A stretch of DNA of 64,000 nt, from contig CAKKNE010000004.1 in assembly GCA_918797485.1 (NCBI GenBank), forward strand, positions 1,302,001 to 1,366,000, written 5' to 3'. The position numbers and the translations under genes are program-made. This document shows positions 10,013 through 20,780 of this stretch, one piece after another. Numbering within the stretch: position 1 is the stretch's first letter; each line of letters begins with the position of its first letter. Source of the DNA: Pelagomonas calceolata (lineage: Eukaryota > Sar > Pelagophyceae > Pelagomonadales > Pelagomonadaceae). The notes under the pieces are model-generated. The model made no database searches. It worked only from the letters and a program-made list of their open reading frames with translations, and was not told the DNA's origin.

Positions 10013-11071
10013 ATGACGACGCGCCCGGCCGAAGAAGGCGACTACGACTGCGCCATCTGCCTCAGCCCCCCCGACCACCAGGTCCACCAGTGCCGGAACG
10101 GACATCTGTTCTGCGCCGAGTGCCTCGAGGAGTGTTTGAGTAGAGGCAGCGCGAAATGTCCCACGTGTCGAGTGGCGTTACCTAGAGAACCGATCCGCAA
10201 CCTGGTTGCCGAACGAGCGCTAGCGCGGCGGCCCGCGCGCTGCCCGCACTGTTCGTTGGATCTCACGCGAGGAGAACTGCAGGCGCATCTCTTACGGTGT
10301 CCTTCTAGGGTCGTCAAGTGTCAAGGAGAGGGCTGCGACTGGAGCGGGCCCAACGCGCCCGGCGCCTTGAAGGAGCACGAGTCAAAGTGCCCGCGCGCGA
10401 TACTGGCCAAAACATTGATACCGCTCAAGGAACGTATAAACAAGCTGGAGGCGACGGTACGCTCCTTACGAGCTGAAAGAGCAGGTTTGGTCAGTCTGCA
10501 CCCTCCAGGAGCGCCGCTGCGACTCGCCCATGGTTTGTGGCGAGTACGGGAAGAAGACGACACTTTTACCACTGTAGCATTGCCGTCGTTACGACTCACA
10601 GCAGGAAGGTGGTGCTACGAGGTCACGATGTGCAGCGAAGAAATAGTGTTCCCGCAGATCGGATTTGCAAGAGAGGGCTTCCGGCCGGGAGCCGAGCTGG
10701 GGGTCGGCGACGACGAGTTTAGTTATGCGTACGACGGCGACCGGTGCAAGCTCTGGCACGGTAGTAGGCACGACGACTTCGGGCGGGCGTGGGAGGCGGG
10801 CGACGTTATTGGATGCTATTTGGATTTAGATGAAGGTATTATTCTGTTCACGGTGAACGGTGATCTCGTGCCTTTTGATGACGGCGACGAGGATGGCATG
10901 AGACCGGCCTTCGACGGCGTTGTGGGAGGGAGGTGGTTCCCCGCGCTCACGCTCAAGAGCGGGACGTGCCGCGTGAACTTCGGGGACCGGGATTTAGATC
11001 ACCCGGAGGCGCTCGAGGGCTACTCGCCGGTGGCGCTCGCGGCGGCGCTGCACGAGCCGCCGCTGGATTAA
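10013..11071 (+). CDS. RING finger, TRAF-type zinc finger and SPRY domain protein (probable E3 ubiquitin ligase)
   Basis: 352 residues. An N-terminal C3HC4 RING (CAICLSPPDHQVHQCRNGHLFC...CPTC, residues about 13-50) would recruit E2-ubiquitin. It is followed by Cys/His pairs of a TRAF-type zinc finger (CPHC...HLLRCPSRVVKC...GCDW...HESKC, about 68-125), a short coiled coil (LKERINKLEATVRSLRAERA) and a C-terminal B30.2/SPRY-like fold (WCYEVTMCSEEIVFPQIGFA, DGDRCKLWHG, VIGCYLDLDEGIILFTVNGD) for substrate binding. The order RING, TRAF-zf, coiled coil, SPRY is TRIM-like. ATG 10013 is the only reasonable start. Its substrate is unknown. It lies in the ubiquitin-rich block with HECT and UCH genes. 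Confidence 0.88.
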   Translation: MTTRPAEEGDYDCAICLSPPDHQVHQCRNGHLFCAECLEECLSRGSAKCPTCRVALPREPIRNLVAERALARRPARCPHCSLDLTRGELQAHLLRCPSRVVKCQGEGCDWSGPNAPGALKEHESKCPRAILAKTLIPLKERINKLEATVRSLRAERAGLVSLHPPGAPLRLAHGLWRVREEDDTFTTVALPSLRLTAGRWCYEVTMCSEEIVFPQIGFAREGFRPGAELGVGDDEFSYAYDGDRCKLWHGSRHDDFGRAWEAGDVIGCYLDLDEGIILFTVNGDLVPFDDGDEDGMRPAFDGVVGGRWFPALTLKSGTCRVNFGDRDLDHPEALEGYSPVALAAALHEPPLD

Positions 11072-11383
11072 AGACATAGTAGGGTGTACTTCGGGCGTAC
11101 CCGTTTGTGAGGACTGCCGGCGAACGTCGCGCATATAGATGGACGATTCCTAGTGTCTCTACGACGCTAGCTAATCGCAAAGCTGCACAACGTAGGGCAA
11201 CCAGCGCATTTGTGGACCTCGCGAGCGCTTGGAAATTGTGCAACCCCTGCATTCACTGCGATCTGAGCGCGGGACCCGCAGCGGACGCCCACCTCACTCG
11301 GCTGGCCAAGGCTGCAGCCTGCACAAAGCTTCAGCTTGGCGAGGCGAGGCCGCCGACGCGCGACCAAGCACGGGTAAACGACG
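11072..11383. other. Intergenic region with CTAG motif
   Basis: 312 nt upstream of the TPR methyltransferase; contains the plus-oriented motif and GCTGCAGCC/AGCTTCAGCTT boxes but no coding sequence I can support. Confidence 0.55.
11150..11172 (+). promoter_or_regulatory. CTAG-flanked upstream motif, copy 3
   Basis: CTAGTGTCTCTACGACGCTA then GCT; 211 nt before the methyltransferase start and in the same orientation. Confidence 0.6.
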
Positions 11384-12668
11384 ATGAGCGACGCCCGCAC
11401 CCAATTCGCCGCCTGCGAGGCGCTCTTGAACGATGGCGCCGTCGAGGCCTGCGCGGTCGCCGCCGAAACGTTAACAAAGCAGTACCCGAAGCACGCGAGG
11501 GCCTGGTGCTTACGCGCCGCGCTCGCGCCGCAAGCCGATATAGCTCTGAAGCACGCGGAGCGCGCCAAGGCGCTGAAGCCGGACTTGGATTGTGTGAGGA
11601 CGGCGCTGGCACGCGCCTTGGTGCGGCGCGCCGTGGAAGCGGGCAAGGCGCATTCCGAAGCGCGCATCTCATTACTGGAGCGCGCCCTGGCCGAGCAGGA
11701 CGACCCCAAGACGTGGTACCGCCTCGGCCGCGCCAGGCGCGAGGCCAAGGACTTGGCGGGAGCCGCTGACGCTTTTGAGAAGTGCGGCGACGACGCGCGC
11801 GCGAAGTTCTGGGCCGCATGCTGCCGCGGCGATCCCAGTGAAGACGCCCCTATCGAGCATCTGGAGGCGTTGTACGATGGCTACGCGGGTCGCTACGACG
11901 CGCACCTCTCGGACGCGCTCCGAAGCCAGGCGCCGGCGCTCGTCGCGGAGAGCGTCCGAGGCGCGAAAGCACGGAAGGCCTTGGACTGCGGCTGCGGCAC
12001 GGGCCTCTCCGGCCGCGCGTTATTCGATGCCGAGGCCTGTTTGCAGCTGGAGGGCGTCGACCTCTCCGAGGCCATGTGCGAGAAAGCGAGAGCTACGGGG
12101 CTCTATGAGGACGTGGCCAAGGGCGAGCTCTGTCCGTGCACCGGCGTCCCTATCTCTCACATGAAACATCCCAATGATCGAAACGTTCGTCGGGCGGACT
12201 GACACCTAAGCTGCACAAGCTTAGCCGTGATCGACACCACGACAACGCAATTGACTTCACCTTCCGCTGAGGGGCCCCGTCTCGCGTCGCGCGCGCATGC
12301 CATCGCGTCGCCGGCTCGCATCTCACCCTCGCCGCGCAGGCGCGTTTTTGAGCGGCGCCGCGGGCGCCAATTATGACTTGCTGGCGAGCAGCGACGTCGT
12401 GCCCTACGTTAGGCGTCTCGAAGAGCTCTTTATGGTCGCGGCGGCGGCCGCAGCGCCGAAAGCGTCCTTCGCGTTCTCCGTGGAAAAGCCGCTGGGCGAC
12501 GGCGATGTCGAGATCGGCGCGACGGGCCGCTTCCGCCACAGCGTGGCGTACTGCGAGGCGTGCGCCGCGAAGAGCGGTTGGACGCTGTCGGCGCGTCGGG
12601 ACGCAGTTCTGCGGAAGAACTGCGGCGCCGACGTACACGGCCACGTCCTCGTCTTCCAGCGCTCCTAA
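11384..12668 (+). CDS. TPR-containing SAM-dependent methyltransferase (COG4976-like)
   Basis: Two exons, 11384-12131 and 12340-12668, phase 1; 358 residues. The N-terminal half has TPR-like helices (YRLGRARREAKDLAGAADAFEKCG). The C-terminal half is a class I methyltransferase: LEALYDGYAGRYDAHL, the SAM motif LDCGCGTGLSGRAL and GVDLSEAMCEKARA in exon 1, continuing after splicing through GELCAFLSGAAGANYDLL, SSDVVPYV and FRHSVAYCEACAAKSG. That series matches the TPR-methyltransferase family of which bacterial COG4976 proteins are members. Without splicing exon 1 ends early and lacks the last third of the fold. The intron (12132-12339, 208 nt, GT..AG) shows no inverted-repeat ends, so it may be a conventional intron. 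The substrate is unknown. Confidence 0.82.
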
Positions 12669-12681
12669 TGTGAATGTTCTG

Positions 12682-13638
12682 TTACTTTCTATACATCTTA
12701 CTACGCCTAGGACGGTCTGTGCTGGATTCGCCGGAGCGAGTCCGCCGAAGCGAGAGGCGTGTCGCCAGCGGTGCCGGCGGTGGAGGAACCGTTACCGCGG
12801 CGCCGCGGCGAGCCGACGTCCGCGGTCGGGGGGCCGAGCCCGCCGGCGGTCGCGGGCGCGGCCGCGGCGCGGTGTCGACCAGCGCCACGACGGAAAATAG
12901 CGCGTCGGGCCGCGCGTCTAGCACAGCATCTACCAGCTTCCGCAGCTCCCGCTTCGCGCCCTTCTTGCTTCGCGGCCCCGCCCCTACGGGTCCGGCCCGC
13001 TTCCCGTCGAGCCAGAGGTAATCTTTCGCGACCTTGACGAGGGCAACGAAGTGTCGTCCCTGGCGGCGCCCGGCTTCGGCGCTCCCCGCCGCGCCAGCAC
13101 ATCGATCGTGCGCCGCGCGCACCGCCGGCGCTGCAAGGACCGCCGCCGCCGAGGGCCGGTCGCCCTCGAGCCCAAGTTCGGGCAGCGCCACGCCGGGCGC
13201 GTTCAGCAGCGAGTTGAGCAGCGCCACCGTGCCACATGTGCCGCCGACGGTCTGCCGCGCGAAGAACGCCGCGTTCGGCGGCGGCGGCGTCGAGAAGAGC
13301 GGAAGTATGGCCTCGGCGACCGAGCCCCCGGTCGGATAGCAAACCACGAAAGCCAGGGCCCGCTTCGGCGGCGCGTCGATGTCCAGAACATCGATAAATC
13401 GATACCGCTCGTCCGCGCCCAGGTCCCTCGCGAAGGTGGTAAACGCGTCCGGGTCCGACGCGAGCGGCGGCCAGGGCCCCTCCACCGCCGGGGGCGGGTC
13501 GACGTGCTGCAGCCACAGCGTGCCGCGCTGCCAGCGGCTTGCCCCGCACCTGTGGCCCGCGGGAGGGTCGGCGCTCATCGGCTGCACGCTGTCATTTGGC
13601 ACTGCCTTTGGCAGCCAGGCGTCACAGATCAATGGCAC
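12682..13638 (-). CDS. Ubiquitin C-terminal hydrolase, UCH family (peptidase C12)
   Basis: Cysteine deubiquitinase of the UCHL1/UCHL3 type. The catalytic set is visible: Gln and Cys in FFARQTVGGTCGTVALLNSL, His in GRHFVALVKV and Asp in YLWLDGKRAGP, spaced as in the family. The first 100 residues match the family N-terminus (RYRFIDVLDIDAPPKRALAF). After the catalytic domain comes a Pro/Arg-rich C-terminal extension of about 70 residues that looks disordered. Length 318, longer than the usual 220-240 because of this tail and the N-terminus. The start may instead be the Met at 13575. Its 3' end is only 13 nt from the stop of the methyltransferase gene on the other strand. Confidence 0.85.
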   Translation of the reverse strand: MPLICDAWLPKAVPNDSVQPMSADPPAGHRCGASRWQRGTLWLQHVDPPPAVEGPWPPLASDPDAFTTFARDLGADERYRFIDVLDIDAPPKRALAFVVCYPTGGSVAEAILPLFSTPPPPNAAFFARQTVGGTCGTVALLNSLLNAPGVALPELGLEGDRPSAAAVLAAPAVRAAHDRCAGAAGSAEAGRRQGRHFVALVKVAKDYLWLDGKRAGPVGAGPRSKKGAKRELRKLVDAVLDARPDALFSVVALVDTAPRPRPRPPAGSAPRPRTSARRGAAVTVPPPPAPLATRLSLRRTRSGESSTDRPRRSKMYRK

Positions 13639-13972
13639 GCGTCTGCAGCGGTAAAAGTACTGTCGTGCTAGACAAATGACGACGTATGCTAGCTTTAGCT
13701 GTGTAGAGAGTCTTTTTTTCTTTTCACCCTACGCAAAACGTACAAAAGGGGTTTCCCCGATACGCGATAACGCCACGCGTATATCCGGATGGGCCACCAG
13801 GTACCCGCGCATACGCGCGCACAATACACCACAGGACGGAAGATCTCCGCCCCGCGTCTTCCCCATGTATATATAGTATATGTATGTATCGTACTATCAG
13901 CACCAGAAATAATGATGGACAAGAAGGCTTACGCGAGAGGATGAACGACAGGGGGGCGCGCAAAAAAAAGGA
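13639..13972. other. Intergenic region with A/T-rich TATATATAG tract
   Basis: Upstream of the UCH gene and downstream of the PARP gene, both minus strand. The tract ATGTATATATAGTATATGTA near 13865-13885 stands out in this GC-rich DNA and could be a TATA-like element or UTR sequence. No coding sequence is supported. Confidence 0.5.
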
Positions 13973-16900
13973 TCAGTAGCGCACGTGGATGATCCCCCCC
14001 GGGGGGACGCCGTGGGGCACGGTGAGCCGCACGTTGTTGCCGTTCGGCGCGCGGGCCATGATGGTCACGCCGGGCCGCGCGTTCGGGGGCAGGCGCACCT
14101 CGAAGGTCGGCGCGCCGCCGCCGGCGTTCCCTGCCGGCGGGGGCGCGGGCGCGACCCTGTCGGAGTTTCTCCGGCCCAGCATGCCCGCGAGGCGGTCCAT
14201 CGCGTTGGCCGGCGCCGCCTGCACCTCCTCCTCGCCCTCCACGCCCTCGAGCCAGTTGCGCCTGTAGCCGCCCGGCTCGGGCTGCCTCGCCCTGGGGTGG
14301 CTGCGCGCCGGGTTCGCCTGGTTGAAGCGGATCCGGTACTCGGGGTAGGCCTGGGCGTCGTGGTACGTCACGAAGATGCTCGGCTTCTTCATGTCGTCGA
14401 CCGTCGTGTCGTACAGCAGGTTCATTCGGTCGTCGCGGACGCCGGGCGTCAGGCCGTCGCGCACGCCCTGGGACCACTCGCCGACGACGCACCGCACCGC
14501 GAAGACCGTCTGCAACCCGCGCCCGTCGGCGGGCGAGTAGAGTGGATACGTGCTATAACTCGCGTCCCTCGCGAAGTAGACGCCCTTGCCGTACAACGTC
14601 GCGTTCTTGCCGCAGAAACTCCGGTTGAACCTGTGCGGAAATCAAACGTTCGGGTGAGTAATCGCGCTGCGTCGAGGCGGCCAGAATAGTAAATAATTTC
14701 CGCACTGGGTTGAACCCCTGCTGCAGGATCTTATCCACGACGTCCGGTCCGCAGCCGTGGAAGAGCCAATTCCTAACCTGGCTGCCGGAGTGGTTCGTCG
14801 GGTTCGGGGGCCGCGACTCGGCCTCGCGCTGGCAGATCTGCGACTTCTTGACGCAGTACGACTGCCACAGCCCGATGTTCTGGACCCGCTCGATGGAATG
14901 GATATTCATCTGCTGCTGTTTCGTCGTCAGAGCAATAGCGTCGTGCACGCGCTTGTATTTCGCACTCCCCTGCGCCAGGGGGAAGTACTGCGCCACCAAG
15001 GGGTCCTTGACCTCGTCCCAGTACTTCGGCATGGCTAATGCATCATCCCCCGCCCCCATGGCCTTCTGCATCTCCCGGAGCTGCTCCGCCGTCGGGATGT
15101 CGCTCACCTTCTCCGGGAACCAGCCCGACGACAGCGAGACGCCGTCGTCGCCGTAGCGCTTCAGGTCCGCGGCCTCGTCGCCCTCGTTGAGGACGACGCT
15201 CCCATAAATCCAGCCGTCGTCCCGTTGCTTCGAGACCTGCACGATCGAATCCTTGCGTAGCAACAGGGCGTCCTGGTCCCACAATTCCTCGGGCCGCGCG
15301 TCGCCCCAGCCGCCCGGCGGCGGCTGGACCTTCCTCTGCAGGGCCTCGCCGTGGGCCCGGCCTTCACTGGACGTGTCTCTTAGTACAGGTCGTTTGAATC
15401 CCGTCCGCGTGTTCGTCTGCTCCTTCTTGCCCGTGTCGATGGCGTAGTGCCTACTCTGGACCGTGCCGCCACTTCCTAACGCCTGTTCTAACTGATTTTG
15501 AATTTCAGACTCGAACGCGACCCAGTTCGGCTGCTTCGTGAGGTGGGGAGGGTGCTGGCCCATCTTGTGCGCCTCCTCCTGCCAGTACCACGTGCCCGGA
15601 CTTGAAACGTCGACCGCGTCCTGTTGCGTCGAGTGGCCCGCGGGGACGTAGTCCTGGACGCAGACCTTGAAGCCGACGACGGCGTCCTTGAGCTCCTGGG
15701 CCATGGCGTCCATGGCCTTCTGGTGCTGCACGTGCATGTAGACCATGTACGCGGCACCTATGACGATGAACACGGCGAAGACGCATATGACAACAATGAG
15801 CGCCGTCATATCAACAGGTTCCTTCTTTTTTGATGGTGGCCGGCACGTGTTTCCCTTGCACCCGAGCCCGGCGTCGCAGGGCCAGTCGCACGCGCCGCCG
15901 TGGTCGCACACACAGAACCCGCCGCTCGCGCCCGCTATTGCATCGCCGTAGCGCCCCGCGTATACCAAGTCGAAACCCTTCTTCGGGACCGGGTTATTCA
16001 AATCGGACGCGAAGACGGCCGTATACGTGTCGCCCGGGGAATCAGTTAAGTCGAACTCCCACACGGCGGGGTCCTCCGCCTCGTCCTTGGCGCCCTTCAG
16101 CGTCCCCACCAGCGTGTTATCACTAGCGTAGACGTGCACGGCGTCGGTCGTGGACGTGAGCGCGCCCGACGCCTCGACGTCCCATAACCGATTCCACGTC
16201 GCTTCGTCGTTCTCCTTCCACGTCGAGGCCTTCTTGGCTCGCAGGGATAGGCCCTTGAGGCTGGCCGCGTCGGGCAGCGTGAACTTCCAGCTACATATGG
16301 TCATCGCGGGGTAGTCCGTCGCCAACTCCGAGCTCGGGATCGAGCCGTCCGTCGCGACCGGGCCGGCGCTCGACGAGAACTCGCCGTGCTTCGGCGGCCC
16401 CGCGCCGGCGGGGACGACGAGCTCGCTCTCGCCGGTGCAGTGGTCCAGCGCGCAGTTCGCGACCGGCGACGTCCAGGCGCCGGCGCAATCCGGCTTCGCG
16501 GCGACCCTGTGCTCGATCGCGAAGCCGCCGTCAGCGCTGCCGACGGCCGTGTTCCCGAGGCCGTCCGACTCGAACGTCACGAAGACGGGGGCCGCGAAGA
16601 CGAGCTTCGGGGGCGGCGCCGAGCCCGTCGCCGCGTAGAGCAGCTTCGGCTCCGCCGCCGGCGCCGTGAGCGAAAAGCCCGTCGGCGCGGTGCTCCCCGC
16701 GTAGATCCTGACGAAGTCGAAGCCGTTCTCGATCGCGAGCTTCGTGAATTTGAGCTCTACGTAGTCCGTCGTCGACGTGACGCGCCAGCCGCAGCGCGAG
16801 TTCGGCGCGTAGAGAGGAGTCCCGGCCGCCTGCGACCGAATCGTAGTCGCCGCCGTCGCGCTCGCTTCGTCGACGACGCCGAGGCAGTAGGCGTACTCGC

Positions 16901-18461
16901 AGCTCGCGCCGCTCGTCCCGGCGGCGCAATTGGTGTTCGGGCCGCTCGTCGCCGCGCCGGCCGCGGCTTCGAAGCCCACGTCCTCGAGCGCGCCGATCGC
17001 GTTCTCGTCGTAGCTATTCGTGACCCACCGGGCCGTGACCTGCCCGCCCGCCGTGGGCGAGCGGACCTCCGGCAAATTGATTGGGTCCCACCGGCCGGTG
17101 AACGCCGCCAGGAGGTCGCCGGCCGCGTCGTAGACCTCGAGCCCGTCGTCGGGCTGCTCCGACATGAGCTTGGTGATGTCTATGCTTACGTAGTTGCCGC
17201 TGGGCGGCGTGAACTGCCACCGGCAGTCCGTGTCGTTCGCGTAGGCGTTCGTGCCCGTGGACCCGTCCGTGAAGGTGTCGGGGAAGACCGTGACAGTCGT
17301 CGACGTGGCGCACCGGGGGTCCGAGCCCTGCTCGCGCTGCACGGGCGCGGCGGCGTTGATGTCGAACGATGCGGCCGGGTCCGCCAGCAGCGTCTGGTAG
17401 TCGCCGGCCGTCAAACCGGATAGCGCGGTCGTGTCGTAGAGCGCCGTGTAGAAGGACAGCGCGTCGGCGGAGGGGTCCTCGGCCAGCACCTTCTGCTCGT
17501 AGAAGAAGTAGGCCGAGTCCCGGGTCATCTCGTCGAGATCATATTGGAGCTGCTCGGCCACGGACAGGTACTCGAACTTCGCGAGGCGGTCGGAGACGTC
17601 CGCCGCGTCCTGGGCCGTCTTCAACGACGCGAAGTCCGTCACCTTCTGGTTGTAGGCGCCGGCGGCGGCCCAGAGGGTGCTGCCTTCCTCCTTGGACCGG
17701 TAGTCGTAGCGCGTCTGCTCGAACTTCTCCACGAGCTTCGCGACGAGGTCTGCATGGTTCGTGATGAAGGCGTCCGAGGCCGCGAGGACGTTGCCCGTCA
17801 GGTAGTCCCAGTGCGCGACACTTGAAGCGGGCACCATGATGTCGCCCGCATCCAATGGATCCGCGCTGCCGCCCCAGGGGTTGTTGAGGAGGTGCGAGAA
17901 GGCCGTGCCCCAGACGCAGGCGCCGTCGATCGTGCCGGCGTCCCAGGCGGCCGTGATCTGGGAGGGGGACATGAAGACGAGGTCGATACTCCCAAGATCC
18001 AGGCCGGCGTTCGCAATGACGGCGAGCGCGATGTAGTGCGCTGTCGACGTCTTGGGGGTGGCGAGCGTCGCCTTGGCCGTGCCGCCGGCCTTGATCGTAT
18101 CACTGGAAAGGGCCTTGGGCTCGTCGAAGCGCGCGCGCGTGATGAGGGCCTGGGAGGAGCCCTTGAGGTGGGCCACGCTTACTGCTTTAAGCCTGCCGCG
18201 CCGCGCGGCCGCCGCCGCGTACGGCGTCGAGCCGAGCAGCGCGATATCTAAATCGCCGGAGTCGAGCTTGGCGATGGACAGGCCGCCGCTCGGCTGCCGG
18301 TAGAAGGTCCAGCACTCGTCGCCGTCGTCGTTGAGCCAGTCCGTCATGACGGCCAGCGCCTCGGGGTTGGAGTCCCCGAACGTGCCCACGCGGATGCGCG
18401 TGGCGCACTGCGCCGCCGCGAGCGCGGGCAGCAGCGAAGCAAGGAGCGCGCGCATCGCCAT
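13973..18461 (-). CDS. Single-pass membrane protein: TauA/NMT1-like binding domain, CUB repeats and EGF outside, SH3-like and PARP catalytic domain inside
   Basis: Two exons, 18461-14716 and 14630-13973 (phase 2), 1467 residues. Signal peptide (MAMRALLASLLPALAAA); a type 2 solute-binding domain about 20-330 (IRVGTFGDSNPEALAV, ALLGSTPYAAAAARRGRLKA, like TauA/SsuA); CUB-like domains near 384-495, 520-654 and 674-827; a Cys-rich EGF-like piece (CVCDHGGACDWPCDAGLGC); a membrane segment about 882-909 (ALIVVICVFAVFIVIGAAYM); a WWE-like stretch about 960-1010; an SH3-like stretch about 1064-1114 (VQVSKQRDDGWIYG...GWFPE); a PARP domain about 1144-1350. His1235 (WLFHGCG) and Tyr1267 (YGKGVYFARDASYS) are in place; the third position appears to be Ile (YPEYRIRF), as in mono-ADP-ribosyl transferases. 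The first Met of the open frame (18530) would spoil the signal peptide. Confidence 0.87.
14631..14715 (-). mobile_element. Introner element, short variant (intron of PARP receptor gene)
   Basis: 85-nt intron, phase 2, GT..AG. Ends CAGTGCGGAAAT and ATTTCCGCACAG form the inverted repeat, a variant of the usual CTGTGTGG set. The target duplication GTTCAACC is perfect (14708-14715 and 14623-14630). The left copy supplies the GT donor. Splicing restores the PARP core GFNRSFCGKNATLYGKG. Confidence 0.92.
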
Positions 18462-18947
18462 CAATTTTTTGCGGCGGGACGTCCCCGCTTGTGGTACGGC
18501 ACGCCGCGCCGCGACGGGAGGCAGCCCCACGCTACGCCTCGGCTTTCCGCGCCGAGAGATGCGGCCGTCCCGGTGCCTGGCCCGGGAGCGGTCCCGTCGG
18601 GTCGTCTGGGCTGCCCCCGCGACCCGGGGCAGCTTCGCCGGTGCGTGCGCCTCGCCCCGGGCGCTCGCGCTCCAGGTACGCCGTCCGACTCCAGGGATCT
18701 AGTGGCAGGAGTTTGAGGCGTTGCCGACCCTAGTATGTCTACGCTACCGTACATATGGTCGTGCGGCAGGAGACGAATAGCCCGCCGCCCGGAGGCCTCC
18801 GCGGCCGGAGCTCCTCCGCGAGGCCAAGGTAAAAAATAATTAAAGGCAGCCCAAAAAAAAAGAGCAGCAGCACGCCCGAAGACGCTGCCCGCGGCGGCGC
18901 CGCGGCGCCGTTGTCCACCGCAACCGCACCAGCACACGAACCATACC
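18462..18947. other. Divergent intergenic region
   Basis: 486 nt between the PARP receptor and the PDZ-like gene. Contains a worn CTAG-like segment (CCCTAGTATGTCTACGCTAC near 18730) and a GGCAGCCC box near 18846. Open frames crossing it lack family resemblance. Confidence 0.5.
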
Positions 18948-20699
18948 ATGGCCGCCGCCGCGACGCCGCCGAAGCGCATGCCGCCGCCCGCAGCGGGCCC
19001 GGCGCGCGTCCTCGTCAAGCTCGTTACGGGCAGCCCCATCGAGATGTTCGTCACGTGCCCCGACCTGGACGTGCGGCCGCCGGACGTGATCCAGTGTTTT
19101 CTGGAGAAGCTGCGGAGGACGCGCTTCGAGTCGTGTCGGCGGGTGTTGGACGCCAGGCATTTATCTTTGGTTGATTGCCATGGCGATGCGTTAGCTGTAA
19201 GTCGTTCGTTGCGGGAAGCGCGCGTGAAGAGTGGAGACGCGCTGTTGCTGCTGCCTTCGGTAAGGCGCTTAAAAGCCCTCGCGTCGCCGACGGAGGTCGA
19301 AGAGGACAACGTGTGCTGGGTGCGGCTCCAGGACGCGACGTGGCGCCCGGGGCGCATTGAAAGGGAGGAGAAGGAGCTGGTTTTTGTCCGGTGGAGCGCT
19401 TGCGGTCCAGAGGAGCCAGAAGTGGCCCAGGTCGAGAGGCCTCGGATACGAAAAGACCGGCCGAACCGCATGCTCGCGCCGCCGCCGGAACTGAAAGTCT
19501 CTTCCTCAAAGTTGCGGAGGGACGGGAGTTTGCGGGTCAAGGTGTCGTGGCGGCTCGGCGCGCCCGAGGAGGCGCTCGGGGTCCGGCTGGTCATCGCTGC
19601 GAAGGACGTGCAAAGAGCGAAGCCGCCGCAGGTGTTGGAGTCCTTCGCTCAAGCTTTGTGCAAGAAGCGGCCGCGCTTGAAGTGGAGGGTCCAGTGGGAG
19701 TGCTTGCAGCTGTTTTCGGTCGACGGCACGCCTCTTCTAGATGATATACCTCTGGTGGAGTCGTTGGCTCGCGTTTCGTCGGACGAGTTATTAGCCTTAC
19801 CTCGCATCCGATGCCTGAGCGAAGAGACTACAAAAAGTTCGTCGCCGCGAGGGTGGGTCGTCGACGACGGTGGGGCCTTAGCTGCTTGTAGGTTGTGCTC
19901 CGGCGGCAAGGTGGGCGGCGATACGGTGCTCATACGAACGGATCGTAGAGTTGCGGGCGCGGCGCGCTACCGGCAGGTCAAACGGAGCCAAGTCTTGCTC
20001 GTCGACGACGTGTCGCGCCAGCTCTTCGCGACGGCCCAAAAAAAAGCTTCCAGAGACGACGACGAGGCCGTCAAAGTTCTTGAGGCGTTAAGAAGGAAAG
20101 AGCGCGCGAGAGACTTACATGACAAGTCAATCGTGAAAGCGGTCTTGCCCGAGTTCCGGAGAAATGGCAAGTTAGTCATAAGACCGCCGGACGTGAAGAA
20201 GGGCGCGTTCGTGGACTGCGTCTTCCCCCACCGGCAATTAGGTATATCTCTCGCGCTGGTGCGGGACGCGTCGAGTGGACGGAGGTACGTTGGATTAGAT
20301 AACGTGACTCCGAGCTGCCCGCCGCGCGTCGCTGTCGCTTTACGTAGAGGTGATTTATTGGTGCACGTGGACCAGGAGCCCGTGGACGCGTCCGACGAAG
20401 GCTACGAGCGGCTCGTAGCTAGATTAAGGTGCGGTTCTCGGCCCGTGGTCCTCAAGTTCTGGAAAAGGTCGGATGTGGAATCTGTCGAGACAGAGGAAAT
20501 GCCCCTGACGATCCAGGTGCCCGAATTCCCAAAACCGCGGACGCTGCGGGCGGACGAACTGAGTCCGTCCTCGGACGTCGAGGAGTTCGACGCGGACGTG
20601 GACCTCGACGGGGACCACCGCGTCGACCTGGACGACGTGGGGCACGTCGTCGATTTGGACGACCACCTGGCGCGGGCGACGGCGACGGTCGTCATCTGA
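18948..20699 (+). CDS. Hypothetical protein with C-terminal PDZ-like domain
   Basis: 583 residues. I do not recognise the whole protein. Residues about 20-105 (RVLVKLVTGSPIEMFVTC...ALLLLPS) have ubiquitin-like-fold spacing. Residues about 120-150 (VCWVRLQDATWRPGRIEREE) resemble a Tudor or chromo-type beta barrel. A PDZ-like domain near 425-505 is suggested by QLGISLALVRDASSGRRYVG, VALRRGDLLVHVDQEPV and LRCGSRPVVLKFWK. The C-terminus is acidic (DADVDLDGDHRVDLDDVGH). It is probably a soluble scaffold. The ATG at 18948 follows ACC ATACC, and the downstream gene is 295 nt away with both recurrent intergenic motifs between. Confidence 0.75.
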   Translation: MAAAATPPKRMPPPAAGPARVLVKLVTGSPIEMFVTCPDLDVRPPDVIQCFLEKLRRTRFESCRRVLDARHLSLVDCHGDALAVSRSLREARVKSGDALLLLPSVRRLKALASPTEVEEDNVCWVRLQDATWRPGRIEREEKELVFVRWSACGPEEPEVAQVERPRIRKDRPNRMLAPPPELKVSSSKLRRDGSLRVKVSWRLGAPEEALGVRLVIAAKDVQRAKPPQVLESFAQALCKKRPRLKWRVQWECLQLFSVDGTPLLDDIPLVESLARVSSDELLALPRIRCLSEETTKSSSPRGWVVDDGGALAACRLCSGGKVGGDTVLIRTDRRVAGAARYRQVKRSQVLLVDDVSRQLFATAQKKASRDDDEAVKVLEALRRKERARDLHDKSIVKAVLPEFRRNGKLVIRPPDVKKGAFVDCVFPHRQLGISLALVRDASSGRRYVGLDNVTPSCPPRVAVALRRGDLLVHVDQEPVDASDEGYERLVARLRCGSRPVVLKFWKRSDVESVETEEMPLTIQVPEFPKPRTLRADELSPSSDVEEFDADVDLDGDHRVDLDDVGHVVDLDDHLARATATVVI

Positions 20700-20780
20700 T
20701 TGTGTAAGGTACTTTGTGCTAGTCTTTTAGTGTGATAGCAGAGACTATCGTAGAAGACTAATCTGGCGAACGCGTGTCTT

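Noticed and set aside
16386-17423. 345-residue plus-strand frame
   Set aside because: Antisense to the CUB exons of the PARP receptor, Arg/Ala-rich, no family resemblance.
18461-19594. 377-residue minus-strand frame before the PARP receptor start
   Set aside because: Runs antisense through the PDZ-like gene and the intergenic region; low resemblance to any protein.
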